64,000 nt of DNA from Verrucomicrobiota bacterium (GTDB lineage Bacteria > Verrucomicrobiota > Kiritimatiellia > UBA8416 > JABMPJ01), in contig JABGQM010000002.1 of assembly GCA_018648805.1 (NCBI GenBank), forward strand, positions 124,001 through 188,000. The letters run 5' to 3'. Position 1 is the first letter of the stretch. The number at the start of each line of letters is the position of its first letter. Under the pieces are notes generated by a model. It worked only from the letters and a program-made list of their open reading frames with translations. It was not told where the DNA came from and made no database searches. The position numbers and the translations under genes are program-made. Below are positions 9,307 through 18,310 of the stretch, piece after piece.

Positions 9307-10139
9307 ACGATACACCGGCCAACCAGGGCGAGAAACAAGACGAGTTCTTCGTCATCACGGAGCTCTTTGCCCGCCGCATGGCCTATCCACTGGCGCTCCT
9401 TTTTCGTCGTCTGGGGATGACCGCCAACCACGTCACCATCCTGGGCGGCATGCTCTGGGTGCTGACCGTGCCATCCATCATCGTGGCGGGGCGACTATGG
9501 GCAGAGGGCCAAACCGGCATCGCCCAGGCACTGCTGATCCTGACCGTGGCCCTGTGGAACCTGGGGTATGTGCTCGATGTCGTCGATGGCAGCCTGGCGC
9601 GCATGACGGGGACGATGTCCTCGGGTGGCAGTTTCCTCGACTTCTGCTTCCACCTCCTTTTTCACCCCATGTTCCTCTGTTCGGTCGGGGTGTTCCTTTT
9701 CCTCGTGACGGACCAGCTGCTCTACCTGCCTCTGGCTGTGCTGGCCACATTCACAGGATGGGGGTTGAGCTTCAGCGCCAAGGAACATGTGCTCTGTGAA
9801 CACATTGCCAAGGGCGACACCGAGCCCTCACGCCTCGCACAGGATGAGCGTTACCGCATCTACATCGACTCCGTCAGGATGAGAGAGCCGGCCACAACCA
9901 AGCGGGGACGCCGTTACCTGACCGCCCTCGTCAACGAGGTGTTCTGTTTTCCGGGACAGTACAGCCTGGTGTCGCTGGTGGTCATCCTGGACCTTCTGCT
10001 GGCTGCGTGGGGCCTCTCCTCCCGATTTCCCCTGCTGCGCATTGCCTTCGTGGTTCTGACGGTTGTGCCTATGATGCGTGTGCCCTTCCGGCTGCGCAGA
10101 GAATTCAAAACGCTGAGTCGCTATGACGCACTGCGATAA
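9303..10139 (+). CDS. CDP-alcohol phosphatidyltransferase family protein (altered active site)
   Basis: A 278-residue integral membrane protein with six or more helices. The family signature D-x2-D-G-x2-A-R-x8-G-x3-D-x3-D is recognisable at 92-117: D92, D95, G96, A99, R100, G109, D113. However, the final aspartate, taken to be the catalytic base in this family, is His117 ('FLDFCFH'). Canonical members transfer a phospho-alcohol from CMP to an acceptor hydroxyl. The overlap with the tagD-like gene suggests that the CDP-alcohol comes from it. The histidine may mean altered chemistry or a specialised subfamily. The next gene overlaps this one by 17 bp. Confidence 0.8.
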   Translation: MNDTPANQGEKQDEFFVITELFARRMAYPLALLFRRLGMTANHVTILGGMLWVLTVPSIIVAGRLWAEGQTGIAQALLILTVALWNLGYVLDVVDGSLARMTGTMSSGGSFLDFCFHLLFHPMFLCSVGVFLFLVTDQLLYLPLAVLATFTGWGLSFSAKEHVLCEHIAKGDTEPSRLAQDERYRIYIDSVRMREPATTKRGRRYLTALVNEVFCFPGQYSLVSLVVILDLLLAAWGLSSRFPLLRIAFVVLTVVPMMRVPFRLRREFKTLSRYDALR

Positions 10140-10899
10140 CCCCCCCCCTACTCCACCGGGCCGTCCACGTGCCCCGTTGCGTCGCGCCCTCCTGGCGGCA
10201 CTCCACAAACTCTGCCGCCCGTTTCGTCGAATCTTTCTGGATCAAATGCCCCTACAGGAATTCGCCGACTACAACCACTACTGGGAACAGCGCGCCACGC
10301 CCTTCGTGCACCCGCGCTACGCTCGTGTCGCCAGAGAGATTCCGCCTACAGGCCGCCTTCTCGACATCGGCTGCGGGGATGGCACCTTCCTCGAGCACGT
10401 GCGCAGCGTCAGCCCCGATCTTGACCTTATGGGCATCGATGTGTCTGAGGTCGCCATTGCACGCCTACGCGAAAAAGGCATCCACGGAGAGGTCTGCGAT
10501 CTTACCGCGCCGGGCTTCACACTACCCACAGAGGTAGACTACGTGGTCGTTATGGAGATGCTCGAGCACATCGCAGAACCTGAACGCGTGATGCGAGTTT
10601 TGCATACGCTTGATGCCACGCGCTACTACATCACCATCCCAAACCTTGGCCATATCGAGCACCGCCTGCGGCTCATGTTTGCCGGCAAAATGCCCGTCAC
10701 GGCAATCGTTCATCATATCAAGGAGCATCTAAGGTTCTGGACCGTTGCCGATTTCAAGCACTGGAGCGATGTCATGGGGTTCCGCATCGTCAACTACTAC
10801 GGCCAGAACGGCACCCTGTTCCTCTGGCGCCTGTGGCCCTCTCTCTTTGCCATGCAGATGATATATGAGCTTGAAACGAAACCGACGATCAATGGATGA
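10123..10899 (+). CDS. Class I SAM-dependent methyltransferase
   Basis: A 258-residue protein with a Rossmann-fold methyltransferase core. Motif I is 'LLDIGCGDGTFLEHV' (about residue 78 on), then comes 'GIDVSEVAIARLREKG', then 'VVMEMLEHIAEPERVM', which resembles MetW/UbiG-like enzymes. A basic, proline-rich N-terminus precedes it. It may methylate a sugar or alcohol substituent of the surface glycan; the substrate is unknown. The ATG at 10123 lies within the preceding gene, giving a 17-bp overlap. Confidence 0.8.
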   Translation: MTHCDNPPPTPPGRPRAPLRRALLAALHKLCRPFRRIFLDQMPLQEFADYNHYWEQRATPFVHPRYARVAREIPPTGRLLDIGCGDGTFLEHVRSVSPDLDLMGIDVSEVAIARLREKGIHGEVCDLTAPGFTLPTEVDYVVVMEMLEHIAEPERVMRVLHTLDATRYYITIPNLGHIEHRLRLMFAGKMPVTAIVHHIKEHLRFWTVADFKHWSDVMGFRIVNYYGQNGTLFLWRLWPSLFAMQMIYELETKPTING

Positions 10900-10947
10900 T
10901 CACTTGGTATCCAGTAGTTTCCCGCCCCGAACCAGGAGCGCTCGACC

Positions 10948-11892
10948 GTGACCTATAGAGACCCGACAGAAGCAGTCCAGCCCCACACCACGCGGGATCT
11001 GTGCCTGTTCATACTGCCACTGGCCCTGGTCATTATCCTTTTTCATTTCTGGGGCAACCGCTCCAGTGTAGCCATGGAATCCCCCTCCCTCTTGCGCTGG
11101 ATCATGGCGCAGTGGACGCATGCCGGAGGCGATTTCTCACATGGATGGATCATGCCGATCATCAGCCTCGGGGTCATTGCCATGCGACGGCGTGAGCTGC
11201 TGGCAGCCCCCCGTCGCCAGAACGGCTACGGGATGCTTTTGGTCATTTTCTGCCTGGCACTCCACTGGGCCGCCCTGCGCGCCCAGCAGCCGCGCGTGTC
11301 GCTGGTCGCCCTGGCCACCTTGCTGTGGGCCATACCGCTCTACCTGTATGGGTGGGCCTTTGCACGTTGGCTTCTTTTCCCCTACGGCTACCTCATGCTC
11401 TCTTTCACATCCTACCTGCTGGTTGCGTTCACCTTTCCGCTGCGCCTCACGGCCAGCGGGTTGTCTACCCATATCCTGAATGGCCTGGGCATCGCGGCCA
11501 TACGACACGGCACAGCGATCCACTCGGCCGCCGGGGGCGCCTTCAACTTCAATGTCGCCGACCCCTGCAGCGGACTACGCTCACTCGCCGCTATGACGGC
11601 CCTCGCCGCGCCCTTTGCCTATATGACACAGCGCACCGCTCTCAAGCGCTGGACCCTCTTCCTCCTCTCGGTGCCCCTCGCCATGCTAGCCAATACCGCG
11701 CGTATCGTGACGATCGCACTGGTTGCCGAAGGCTTCGGCCAGGACAAGGCGATGGCGCTCTACCATGATTTCTCAGGCTACCTGGTGTTCGTGTTGGCGA
11801 CACTCCTAATGATCGGCGCAGGGGCCACTCTAAACATAGACATCGCAGACAAGATCAGGCAATGGAAACGAAACTATACACCCGACATCTGA
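10948..11892 (+). CDS. xrt: Exosortase
   Basis: A 314-residue polytopic membrane protein with the exosortase catalytic triad: Cys207 in 'DPCSGLRSL', Arg252 in 'ANTARIV' and His273 in 'YHDFSGY'. Exosortases are transpeptidase-like membrane enzymes thought to cleave and anchor PEP-CTERM-type proteins and are typically encoded in exopolysaccharide loci. The GTG start at 10948 is preceded by AGGAG at good spacing. The EpsI-like gene overlaps it by 31 bp. No protein with an obvious PEP-CTERM tail is encoded in this window, so its substrates must be elsewhere. Confidence 0.88.
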   Translation: MTYRDPTEAVQPHTTRDLCLFILPLALVIILFHFWGNRSSVAMESPSLLRWIMAQWTHAGGDFSHGWIMPIISLGVIAMRRRELLAAPRRQNGYGMLLVIFCLALHWAALRAQQPRVSLVALATLLWAIPLYLYGWAFARWLLFPYGYLMLSFTSYLLVAFTFPLRLTASGLSTHILNGLGIAAIRHGTAIHSAAGGAFNFNVADPCSGLRSLAAMTALAAPFAYMTQRTALKRWTLFLLSVPLAMLANTARIVTIALVAEGFGQDKAMALYHDFSGYLVFVLATLLMIGAGATLNIDIADKIRQWKRNYTPDI

Positions 11893-12614
11893 TGGTGGCC
11901 GGCGTCCTCGTGACCGGTATGCTTCTGGCGGCCATGACCACACGTGGCCGGCTTGACCCCGCCATGCCGGTCCGCCACAGGTTGCCCACCACAGTCGGAC
12001 CTTATACCAGCACGGAGATCCTCTACTGCCAGAGCGAATCCTGCGCGCACTCCTTCATGAGAGACCCCACGACCGACGTCGCCGCCTGCCCCGAATGCAT
12101 GGCCCCCCTCGACACCGCCTCCCTGGCGGAGAAACAGCTCCTACCGGCCGACACAGAGATTGATCGGCGTGTCTACATGGTCACGCCGCATCAGCGCATC
12201 ACCGTCTCTGTCGTGAGGGGCGGGTACGAACGCCGCAGCATCCACAAACCCCAAGTGTGCCTGGTCGGTCAGGGCCATACGATCACGCGGCAGTACCGGG
12301 TCCCCCTGGCCCTGACCGCATCACCCGATTTCGAGCTCATGGCCATGGAAATGGATGGGAGCGATCAAATCTTCGCCTACTGGTTCACGGATGGACACCG
12401 CGTCACGGCGTCGCATCTCTCGCGCCTCCTCTGGATTGCCTGGGACGGTGTCATTCACAACAAGCGGCGACGCTGGGCCTATATATCCCTCACGTCAACA
12501 AGCACCCATACCGACGCCACCCTCTCCCACATGAAGCGTTTTATTCAGGATCTACACCCCCTCCTGATATCCCCCGCCCGCCCCGCATCACCACCGGCAA
12601 AGGATAACCGCTAG
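11862..12614 (+). CDS. EpsI-like exosortase-associated protein with a zinc-ribbon-like cysteine set
   Basis: A 250-residue protein with an N-terminal membrane anchor (about 10-27). The core 'YERRSIHKPQVCLVGQGH' resembles the EpsI/DUF3485 signature (R..S.H.P..C), and the gene overlaps the exosortase by 31 bp. EpsI domains usually accompany exosortases and are exported; their role is unclear. An unusual insertion at residues 56-79 has cysteines spaced C-x4-C-x14-C-x2-C (C56, C61, C76, C79), like a small metal-binding ribbon. The C-terminus is proline-rich. Confidence 0.75.
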   Translation: METKLYTRHLMVAGVLVTGMLLAAMTTRGRLDPAMPVRHRLPTTVGPYTSTEILYCQSESCAHSFMRDPTTDVAACPECMAPLDTASLAEKQLLPADTEIDRRVYMVTPHQRITVSVVRGGYERRSIHKPQVCLVGQGHTITRQYRVPLALTASPDFELMAMEMDGSDQIFAYWFTDGHRVTASHLSRLLWIAWDGVIHNKRRRWAYISLTSTSTHTDATLSHMKRFIQDLHPLLISPARPASPPAKDNR

Positions 12615-12616
12615 CG

Positions 12617-13627
12617 ATGGCTGCACCCCGAAAACGACTGCCGGAGTTTGATCTATTGCGAGGTGTAGCGATCCTCTACATTGTGGGTATACGGCACATG
12701 GATGGCTATGCCGGTGACATCTACCACTGCAAACTGGATGACATCCTGGCCTACTCTCTACTCGGGCTTTTTGTCTTCATCTCGGGATACCTGCTGCAGC
12801 GGGGCATGCCTATCATCCGCAGCGGCGGCCAGCTTCGAACCTTTCTCCTGCGCCGCTTTCTGCGTATCTACCCCCTCTACCTGCTCGCGCTGATGGCCTT
12901 CCGGGTCTGCGGGTTCATCACCCCCGCAGAGCTTCTGCAACAGATCTTTCTACTGAACATCTTTCTGAACTCCTCCGTCATCACCCTCTGGTTTGTCTCC
13001 ATGCTATGCGTGTTCTACCTGCTCTATCCGCTCCTGGTCCGATTCCGTTCGCCCGCCGCCACGCTGCTCACAACTGCGGGCTTGTGCGCCATCGGACTTG
13101 GGGCCAACATCGCCTTCGATCTCGTTGATTTCCGGGCGCTGATCTTCCTGCCCCTCTTCACGCTCGGTATCCTGGCATCGCGTCATGGCCTGCTTTTCGC
13201 GGCCTTCCGCTCCACCCCCTTCTGTATCGCGTCATCCCTGCTATGCCTGGTGGCCTCGGTCTTCTACTTTATGACCCCGCGTGCCAGCTCCCTGTTCATG
13301 CTCCTTTTCATGACCACATCGCTGCCGGCCTGGTTCCTGACCGCACGCCTGCTCGCGCCACGCATCCCCGTTCGCGTCTACGCCACCGTCGCCTATGCCT
13401 CCTACGCGATGTATCTCTTTCACCACCCCCTCTTCACCACCATGACGCACCTCTACCAACCGCCCGGCACTATAGCCACGCTACTCTACCTCACCCTACT
13501 CGGACTGCCCCTCCTTGTGGCCATGGCCTACGGTGTGCAGAAACTCTATGACGGTCTCATCACACGAGTCACCGCGTCACCGCGTCACGGCGCTGCGGAT
13601 TGTCCCTTGACAACCCGACCTGAATGA
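12617..13627 (+). CDS. Acyltransferase 3 family membrane protein (OafA/YrhL-like)
   Basis: A 336-residue protein with about ten membrane helices. It opens with 'LPEFDLLRGVAILYIVGIRH', the usual first helix of the acyltransferase-3 family with its conserved R and H, and later has 'FISGYLLQRG' and 'RRFLRIYPLYLLAL'. These enzymes O-acylate cell-surface sugars using a cytoplasmic acyl donor. It starts two bases after the EpsI-like gene, in the same operon, so decoration of the exported polysaccharide is likely. Confidence 0.85.
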   Translation: MAAPRKRLPEFDLLRGVAILYIVGIRHMDGYAGDIYHCKLDDILAYSLLGLFVFISGYLLQRGMPIIRSGGQLRTFLLRRFLRIYPLYLLALMAFRVCGFITPAELLQQIFLLNIFLNSSVITLWFVSMLCVFYLLYPLLVRFRSPAATLLTTAGLCAIGLGANIAFDLVDFRALIFLPLFTLGILASRHGLLFAAFRSTPFCIASSLLCLVASVFYFMTPRASSLFMLLFMTTSLPAWFLTARLLAPRIPVRVYATVAYASYAMYLFHHPLFTTMTHLYQPPGTIATLLYLTLLGLPLLVAMAYGVQKLYDGLITRVTASPRHGAADCPLTTRPE

Positions 13628-13644
13628 CGCATCACATCTAGAGA

Positions 13645-15297
13645 ATGAGAGCGCGCACTGACATCATAACAGCGATTCTGCTGGGGGCGCTGTTTGTGGT
13701 GCTCTATGCCCTGACCGTCCCGGCCAATCACTCCGAAGCCGACAACGCTTTCCACTATGCCTGGCAGACGGAACAGGTGCCTCTGGCGCAGACGATCCAT
13801 CGTCACCACCTCTTCTTTGTCCCACTCGCCAAAGGCGTATTCCACGCGACACGCGTCCTGGGTGTCAGCCGCGCCCATGCGGCCATGCTGGCCCTCAGTA
13901 TGCTGGCCGGGGGCATCGCGATCGCCTTCGCTTTTCTCACCTTGCGGCGGAACCTGGATTTCTCACGCGGTGTGGCCCTGCTCGCCGCCGCCATTATCGG
14001 CACCAGCTATGGCTTCTGGCGATACGCCTGTGAAGCCGAGATCCCCGTGGTAGCCGCGGCGCCCCTGATGATCGCCATCTATTGCCTGACCCGCCGCCGG
14101 GTCGGTATCCCATGCGTTGTCGTGGCAGCCCTGGCGGCCGCCGCCGCGGTCTTCATGCATGTCCTCGCCCTGATCCCAGCCGTTCTGGCGCTTCCGGCAC
14201 TGCTCATGGGCCGCCGCCGCCGCGCCCCGCTACTGGCCTACATCCTGATCCTTATCGCGATCATCCTCGGCGGGTATGCGGGCACCAACACCTCACCCTT
14301 CGATGCGCCGTCCGCCGAACTGACAGACGAATGCGGCGACATCCACTTCAGCATGCACGGTCCCTCTGCGATAGGTAACGCTATCATCGGGTTTGGCCAG
14401 ACCATTGTGGGCGGGAACTTCCTCTTCTGTGTGCCCCCCTTCCGCGAGTTCATGACACGCGCCTTCTCACACCGCCTCCTGCGCGAAGAGCTCCTCCTGG
14501 GAGAACAGGCCGGCCTATCGGCCGTGATCGTTCCGCTCATCACCCTGCTGCTGATCGGACTCGTCACCCTCTTTGTGGCCGACGACCGTCTCAGTGTGCC
14601 CGCCGCCAAAGCTGACGATGCCCCCACGCCACAGCCGCCGCTCAGCCGCACCGACCACCGCCGTCCGGCCCTGATCTGCATGCTCATCTGGCTGGCCGTG
14701 CACTCCCTCCTCCTGCTCAGCTATCAGCCCGCCAATCCGGAGGGATGGATCCTGGTCAGCATCCCTTTCTGGATGAGCATCATCCTGCTCTGGGCCAAAG
14801 ATCCGCGCGGCATCCCCCAACCGGCACTGGGCACACTCTTCGTGCTCCTGCTCCTGCATAACTATTTTGGCGGGATCCATCTCCTGGCTGACAAGGAGGG
14901 CGACTTCTATCATGCCAAGTCGCAGTGGGTTCTCGACCACATGCGCAGCCGGGACATCGTTCTGACGGCCGATAACCCCGCCTACACCTGGCACCTGCGC
15001 TACCACAGTCCCGGCGACGTGGTCAACGTCAGAGGGGCCGAGACCGAACAGATTGTGGACCGTATCCAGGCCGTGCGTAAAGCGGGCGGCCATGTCTTCG
15101 CCATGGGTGATGTCTTCACGGGGCCGGATGCCGTGCGACACACCACCCTCCCCGTGCGCCAGCGCATGCTTCGCACCGGAGAGGTGCTGCAGCCATCCTT
15201 TGCGCGCATCAGGCAGGATGACTTTGGGGGCGTCTGGATCTTCCGTCCGAAACCAGTTCGACGTCATCCGAAGAAGGGCGGAACACAGAAAGACTGA
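13645..15297 (+). CDS. Polytopic membrane protein, GT-C glycosyltransferase-like
   Basis: A 550-residue protein with about ten or more predicted helices between residues 8 and 420, then a soluble C-terminal domain (about 425-550). The first periplasmic loop has 'NHSEADNAFHYAW', with acidic residues placed like the aspartate of GT-C enzymes (PMT/ArnT/DUF2723-like), followed by 'YGFWRYACEAE', which resembles the DUF2723 'FW..a..aEvY' region. It may transfer a sugar from a polyprenyl-phosphate donor. The family assignment is tentative. It is last in the plus-strand operon and is followed by a palindromic repeat. Confidence 0.6.
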   Translation: MRARTDIITAILLGALFVVLYALTVPANHSEADNAFHYAWQTEQVPLAQTIHRHHLFFVPLAKGVFHATRVLGVSRAHAAMLALSMLAGGIAIAFAFLTLRRNLDFSRGVALLAAAIIGTSYGFWRYACEAEIPVVAAAPLMIAIYCLTRRRVGIPCVVVAALAAAAAVFMHVLALIPAVLALPALLMGRRRRAPLLAYILILIAIILGGYAGTNTSPFDAPSAELTDECGDIHFSMHGPSAIGNAIIGFGQTIVGGNFLFCVPPFREFMTRAFSHRLLREELLLGEQAGLSAVIVPLITLLLIGLVTLFVADDRLSVPAAKADDAPTPQPPLSRTDHRRPALICMLIWLAVHSLLLLSYQPANPEGWILVSIPFWMSIILLWAKDPRGIPQPALGTLFVLLLLHNYFGGIHLLADKEGDFYHAKSQWVLDHMRSRDIVLTADNPAYTWHLRYHSPGDVVNVRGAETEQIVDRIQAVRKAGGHVFAMGDVFTGPDAVRHTTLPVRQRMLRTGEVLQPSFARIRQDDFGGVWIFRPKPVRRHPKKGGTQKD

Positions 15298-15440
15298 ATA
15301 TCCAATATCCAACAAGGAATGTCCAATGACCAAGGGGGAGACTGCTCGCGATACACACAGAAATGGCACATGGTCTCGTGACGTCTGGCCGAAGGATCCC
15401 CCCTTGGAAATTGGATTTGAGTGTTGGCTGTTGGATATTC
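15296..15440. repeat. Heptad-built imperfect palindrome, copy A
   Basis: Left arm 15296-15338 is a run of degenerate 7-bp units (complement of TTGGATA-like words). Right arm 15399-15440 reads TTGGAAA, TTGGATT, TGAGTGT, TGGCTGT, TGGATAT. The reverse complement of the right arm aligns with the left arm at roughly 80% identity, so the unit could form a long hairpin with a loop of about 60 bases. The loop itself resembles that of copy C (36.1 kb) read on the opposite strand (shared GGGGGGATCCTT and TGTGTATCGC). It lies between two convergent genes and may serve as a transcription barrier. Confidence 0.8.
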
Positions 15441-15482
15441 AGATTGTACAGAGCTTAGATATCTTTTCGGGCGGGCTCTAGT

Positions 15483-16949
15483 TCAGTACGCGCCCTTGGC
15501 AAAAAGCACCACCCACACCGTGCGCAACAGAATCTTGCTGTCGACCACCCAACTCCGGTTACGCAGGTAGTAGACATCCAGAATGCACATCTTGTGGAAG
15601 TCGAGATCGCTGCGACCGGAGACCTGCCACAAACAGGTCAGGCCCGGCATACCCCCGTGACGGCTGTAGTGCCACTCCTCGTAGTAGTTCTCGAAATCAC
15701 GGCGCGGCAGTGGGCGCGGCCCCACAAACACCATCCGGCCCAGCACCACGTTGACCAGCTGGGGCAGCTCGTCCAAGCTGAAGCGACGCAGGAAACGCCC
15801 CACCGGTGTCACCCGCGGATCATGCTTGATCTTAAAGAGCCCCCCACCTGACTCGTTGAACTCCTCAACCTGCGCCATCAGCTCATCCGCCCGATCATGC
15901 ATCGTGCGAAACTTATACATATTAAACGGCTCGCGATTGACCCCGATACGCTCCTGCACAAACAGAACCGGCCCCTTGCTCGTCAGGCGCACCAGCAGCG
16001 CGATCACCCCCAGCAGTGGCGCCAACGCCGCCAGCAGCACGACCCCGCCCAGCAACGTCAGAATACGGCTGATTCTGCGCCGATCCCATTCCGGCGGCGG
16101 CCGGTCAAAATGCACCAGCGGCACGCCGTGTATCCGATCCGCCGGCATCCGCGCCTGGTCGACCACCACATCCAACTTCTCCGTCAGAATTTTGACCGGC
16201 AGATCCAGCTTCTCGGCAAGCTGCAGCACCCGCATCACCTCGCGCACGTCCAGATCCTGATCGGCACAAATCAGAAGGTCCGCCCGATGCTCCCGTGCCG
16301 CCGCTTCCAGGCTGCGCACAAAATCGCCCACAGGGCTCCCGGCCTGGCGCTGCATGCGATGCACGACTTCGAGACCGTGGGGACGCATCGCCTCAATCAG
16401 GCCGCAAATGTAGTCGGCATCACGCCCCTGCCCACTCACGACCGCACGCCAGCGGTCAATCCCGTAACGCTCACGTGCCCAGCTCAGGAGCGAATCCATC
16501 CACACCCTGAACCCCACGCAGAAGAAGCAGTTCAGGAATAGCATCGTCGCAAAAAGACTGCGCGGGTGAAACGTGTTGCGGCGCAGATAAAAATAGGCAT
16601 AGAACAGCACCAATGCCGCCGCATTCGCCACCACCACGTTCCAGGCCAAGGGACGTCGACGAATGTAGCGCCGCCCGCTGTAGAGATGGCGCAAGGCGTA
16701 GAGCACAAACAGCGTGAGGGCCAGAAGAAGAATGATGCGCGGCGCATTGGTGTAGTAGAAACGCTCAAGAACAGGGCCAACCTGCCCGCTCTGCCGCACA
16801 CCCAACGCCCGATTCAGCGAGGCAAAGAGGCCCTCCCCCCACGTGCTGTTGAAACGGACCAGCAACGTCACGTAGTAGGCCGTCACCAGCGACAGGAGAT
16901 CCGCCGCCAGGGAAAATAGCCATAGATGTCGAATTCGCGTATCTCGCAT
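15483..16949 (-). CDS. Exopolysaccharide polyprenyl glycosylphosphotransferase (WcaJ/WbaP-type)
   Basis: A 488-residue initiating phospho-glycosyltransferase. It has four N-terminal helices, a central CoA-binding-like domain (about 170-270), one helix near 295-315, then the conserved catalytic domain 'KGPVLFVQERIGVNREPF', 'MYKFRTM', 'RRFSLDELPQLVNVVLGRM', 'FVGPRPLPRRDFENY' and 'PGLTCLWQVSGRSD'. These enzymes transfer a hexose-1-phosphate from UDP-sugar to undecaprenyl phosphate, the first step of repeat-unit synthesis. It sits alone on the minus strand, convergent with the locus it serves, so it has its own promoter, probably within 16950-17180. Confidence 0.9.
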   Translation of the reverse strand: MRDTRIRHLWLFSLAADLLSLVTAYYVTLLVRFNSTWGEGLFASLNRALGVRQSGQVGPVLERFYYTNAPRIILLLALTLFVLYALRHLYSGRRYIRRRPLAWNVVVANAAALVLFYAYFYLRRNTFHPRSLFATMLFLNCFFCVGFRVWMDSLLSWARERYGIDRWRAVVSGQGRDADYICGLIEAMRPHGLEVVHRMQRQAGSPVGDFVRSLEAAAREHRADLLICADQDLDVREVMRVLQLAEKLDLPVKILTEKLDVVVDQARMPADRIHGVPLVHFDRPPPEWDRRRISRILTLLGGVVLLAALAPLLGVIALLVRLTSKGPVLFVQERIGVNREPFNMYKFRTMHDRADELMAQVEEFNESGGGLFKIKHDPRVTPVGRFLRRFSLDELPQLVNVVLGRMVFVGPRPLPRRDFENYYEEWHYSRHGGMPGLTCLWQVSGRSDLDFHKMCILDVYYLRNRSWVVDSKILLRTVWVVLFAKGAY

Positions 16950-16987
16950 AGGTCAAGACTGTACCAGCCCCGGGGACGGGAAGACAA

Positions 16988-17036
16988 GTGAGCAGTGAGC
17001 AGTGAGCGGTGAGCAGTGAGCAGTGGGCAGTTATCG
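16988..17036 (+). repeat. GTGAGCA heptad array
   Basis: Six in-phase 7-bp units from 16988: GTGAGCA, GTGAGCA, GTGAGCG, GTGAGCA, GTGAGCA, GTGGGCA, then a decayed GTTATCG. The array lies in the 230-bp spacer between two divergent genes. The same heptad occurs at 51000-51055 in the opposite orientation. Confidence 0.9.
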
Positions 17037-17180
17037 GATCGCGCCCCGACATGGGCATCCACCAGCCAGTATCGCGACGACTGCCGATGGCTGGTTTAGA
17101 CCTCCACGGCGAACTAGGCTTGCATAGTTCGCGCGGTATGCCTATAAGGTCCACGTGTGTTGAAGCAAGAGGAGGCTGTC

Positions 17181-18152
17181 ATGGATGAGCAAGATAAACG
17201 TGTCGACCCGGTAGAAGAAGAGGCCACCCTGATCGAGGAGCCTGAGGCCAAACCGGAAAAGGAAACCACGACGGATGCTGAGACGGCCGACACCACGGCC
17301 GACACGGAATCGGTAGGAAAGAAAGCCCTCTCCGCCTGCGGCAAGGTCGGTGACTACTTCTCTTCAGAGCGCTGCAACCCGCTCATCGGGATTGACCTGC
17401 TTGACGATGTGCTCGACTGGGCGCGCCGGGTCTTCCCGGTCGACACCTTTGACAGCGTGGCCAGTGGCCTCATCAAATACGGTCACCTGGCCCTGATCGT
17501 GGCCGAACTCGCCTGCATCCTGCTCGGTCTGACCGCCGCGCTCAAGATGGGCGACTGGCGCCTCTTCCCGGCCGGCATCGGCGTGGCCCTGCTCCTTGTG
17601 ATCCTGCAGTACACCGCCAGCCGATTCATGGACGCCGGCGAACGCCTCCTCAAGAGCTCGCCCAGCCGCCTCGGCTCAGCCGCCTTCATGGACTGCCTGG
17701 CCCTGCTGGTTGAAGTCCTGGGTATCTGCCTCTTCTTCGGCTACTGGCTCCAGGGCGAATGGGGGCTGTTCTTTGTGGGACTGGCCCTGTGGGGGCTGTG
17801 TGATGCCGTGGCCTACATCGCCCTCCATCCCAGCATGATCAATGTCGAGGTCGGCGGCGACATCGGCGCCGGCGAAGAGGCGATCGGCATCATGTCACTG
17901 GCCGTCAAGACGGTGGTGCGCCTGGTCCCCATGGCGTTCGGCATCGGCGCCATTCTCGGCTCCGTGGCCCTCATCACGGCCACCCTCACCATGATGCGTG
18001 ACGGCGACCCCTCGCCGGCACTCATTGCCCTGCGCCTGCTTACCGCCTGCGTACTCTTGCCGTTCGTCAGCTACATCCTGTTTGCTTTCTACCATCTCCT
18101 GATTGACCTCCTCCGTTCGATCCTGGTGTTGGGCCAGCACAGCGACGACTGA
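17181..18152 (+). CDS. Uncharacterised membrane protein with acidic N-terminal tail
   Basis: 323 residues. The first 55 are very acidic and threonine/glutamate rich, suggesting a disordered cytoplasmic tail. The rest carries about six hydrophobic helices (for example 'LALIVAELACILLGL', 'FMDCLALLVEVLGICLFF', 'AFGIGAILGSVALI'). ATG 17181 is chosen because a full GGAGG lies five bases upstream; an earlier in-frame GTG at 17157 has no such site. No family is recognised. It is transcribed alone, ahead of the independently controlled rpsU. Confidence 0.7.
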   Translation: MDEQDKRVDPVEEEATLIEEPEAKPEKETTTDAETADTTADTESVGKKALSACGKVGDYFSSERCNPLIGIDLLDDVLDWARRVFPVDTFDSVASGLIKYGHLALIVAELACILLGLTAALKMGDWRLFPAGIGVALLLVILQYTASRFMDAGERLLKSSPSRLGSAAFMDCLALLVEVLGICLFFGYWLQGEWGLFFVGLALWGLCDAVAYIALHPSMINVEVGGDIGAGEEAIGIMSLAVKTVVRLVPMAFGIGAILGSVALITATLTMMRDGDPSPALIALRLLTACVLLPFVSYILFAFYHLLIDLLRSILVLGQHSDD

Positions 18153-18198
18153 TCCCGCACCATTCCGTGTTGGCTCGGCTATTCCCCTTGATTGGGGG

Positions 18199-18227
18199 TT
18201 GACGTGAGTGATCAATATCTGCATTAT
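18199..18227 (+). promoter_or_regulatory. Candidate sigma-70 promoter for rpsU
   Basis: A -35-like TTGACG (18199-18204, one mismatch) is separated by exactly 17 bases from a -10-like CATTAT (18222-18227, two mismatches). It lies about 85 bp upstream of the rpsU start and downstream of the preceding stop codon. Confidence 0.5.
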
Positions 18228-18310
18228 GCCCGCTTGTCTTTGACCGATGGACCCATTTTTCAACATCAACCGGGGTTCTGGTCATGAAGGGAGCGTGATA
18301 CGACACTGTG

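Noticed and set aside
16988..17036. CRISPR array
   Set aside because: Units are 7 bp with no spacers between them; no cas genes occur in the window.
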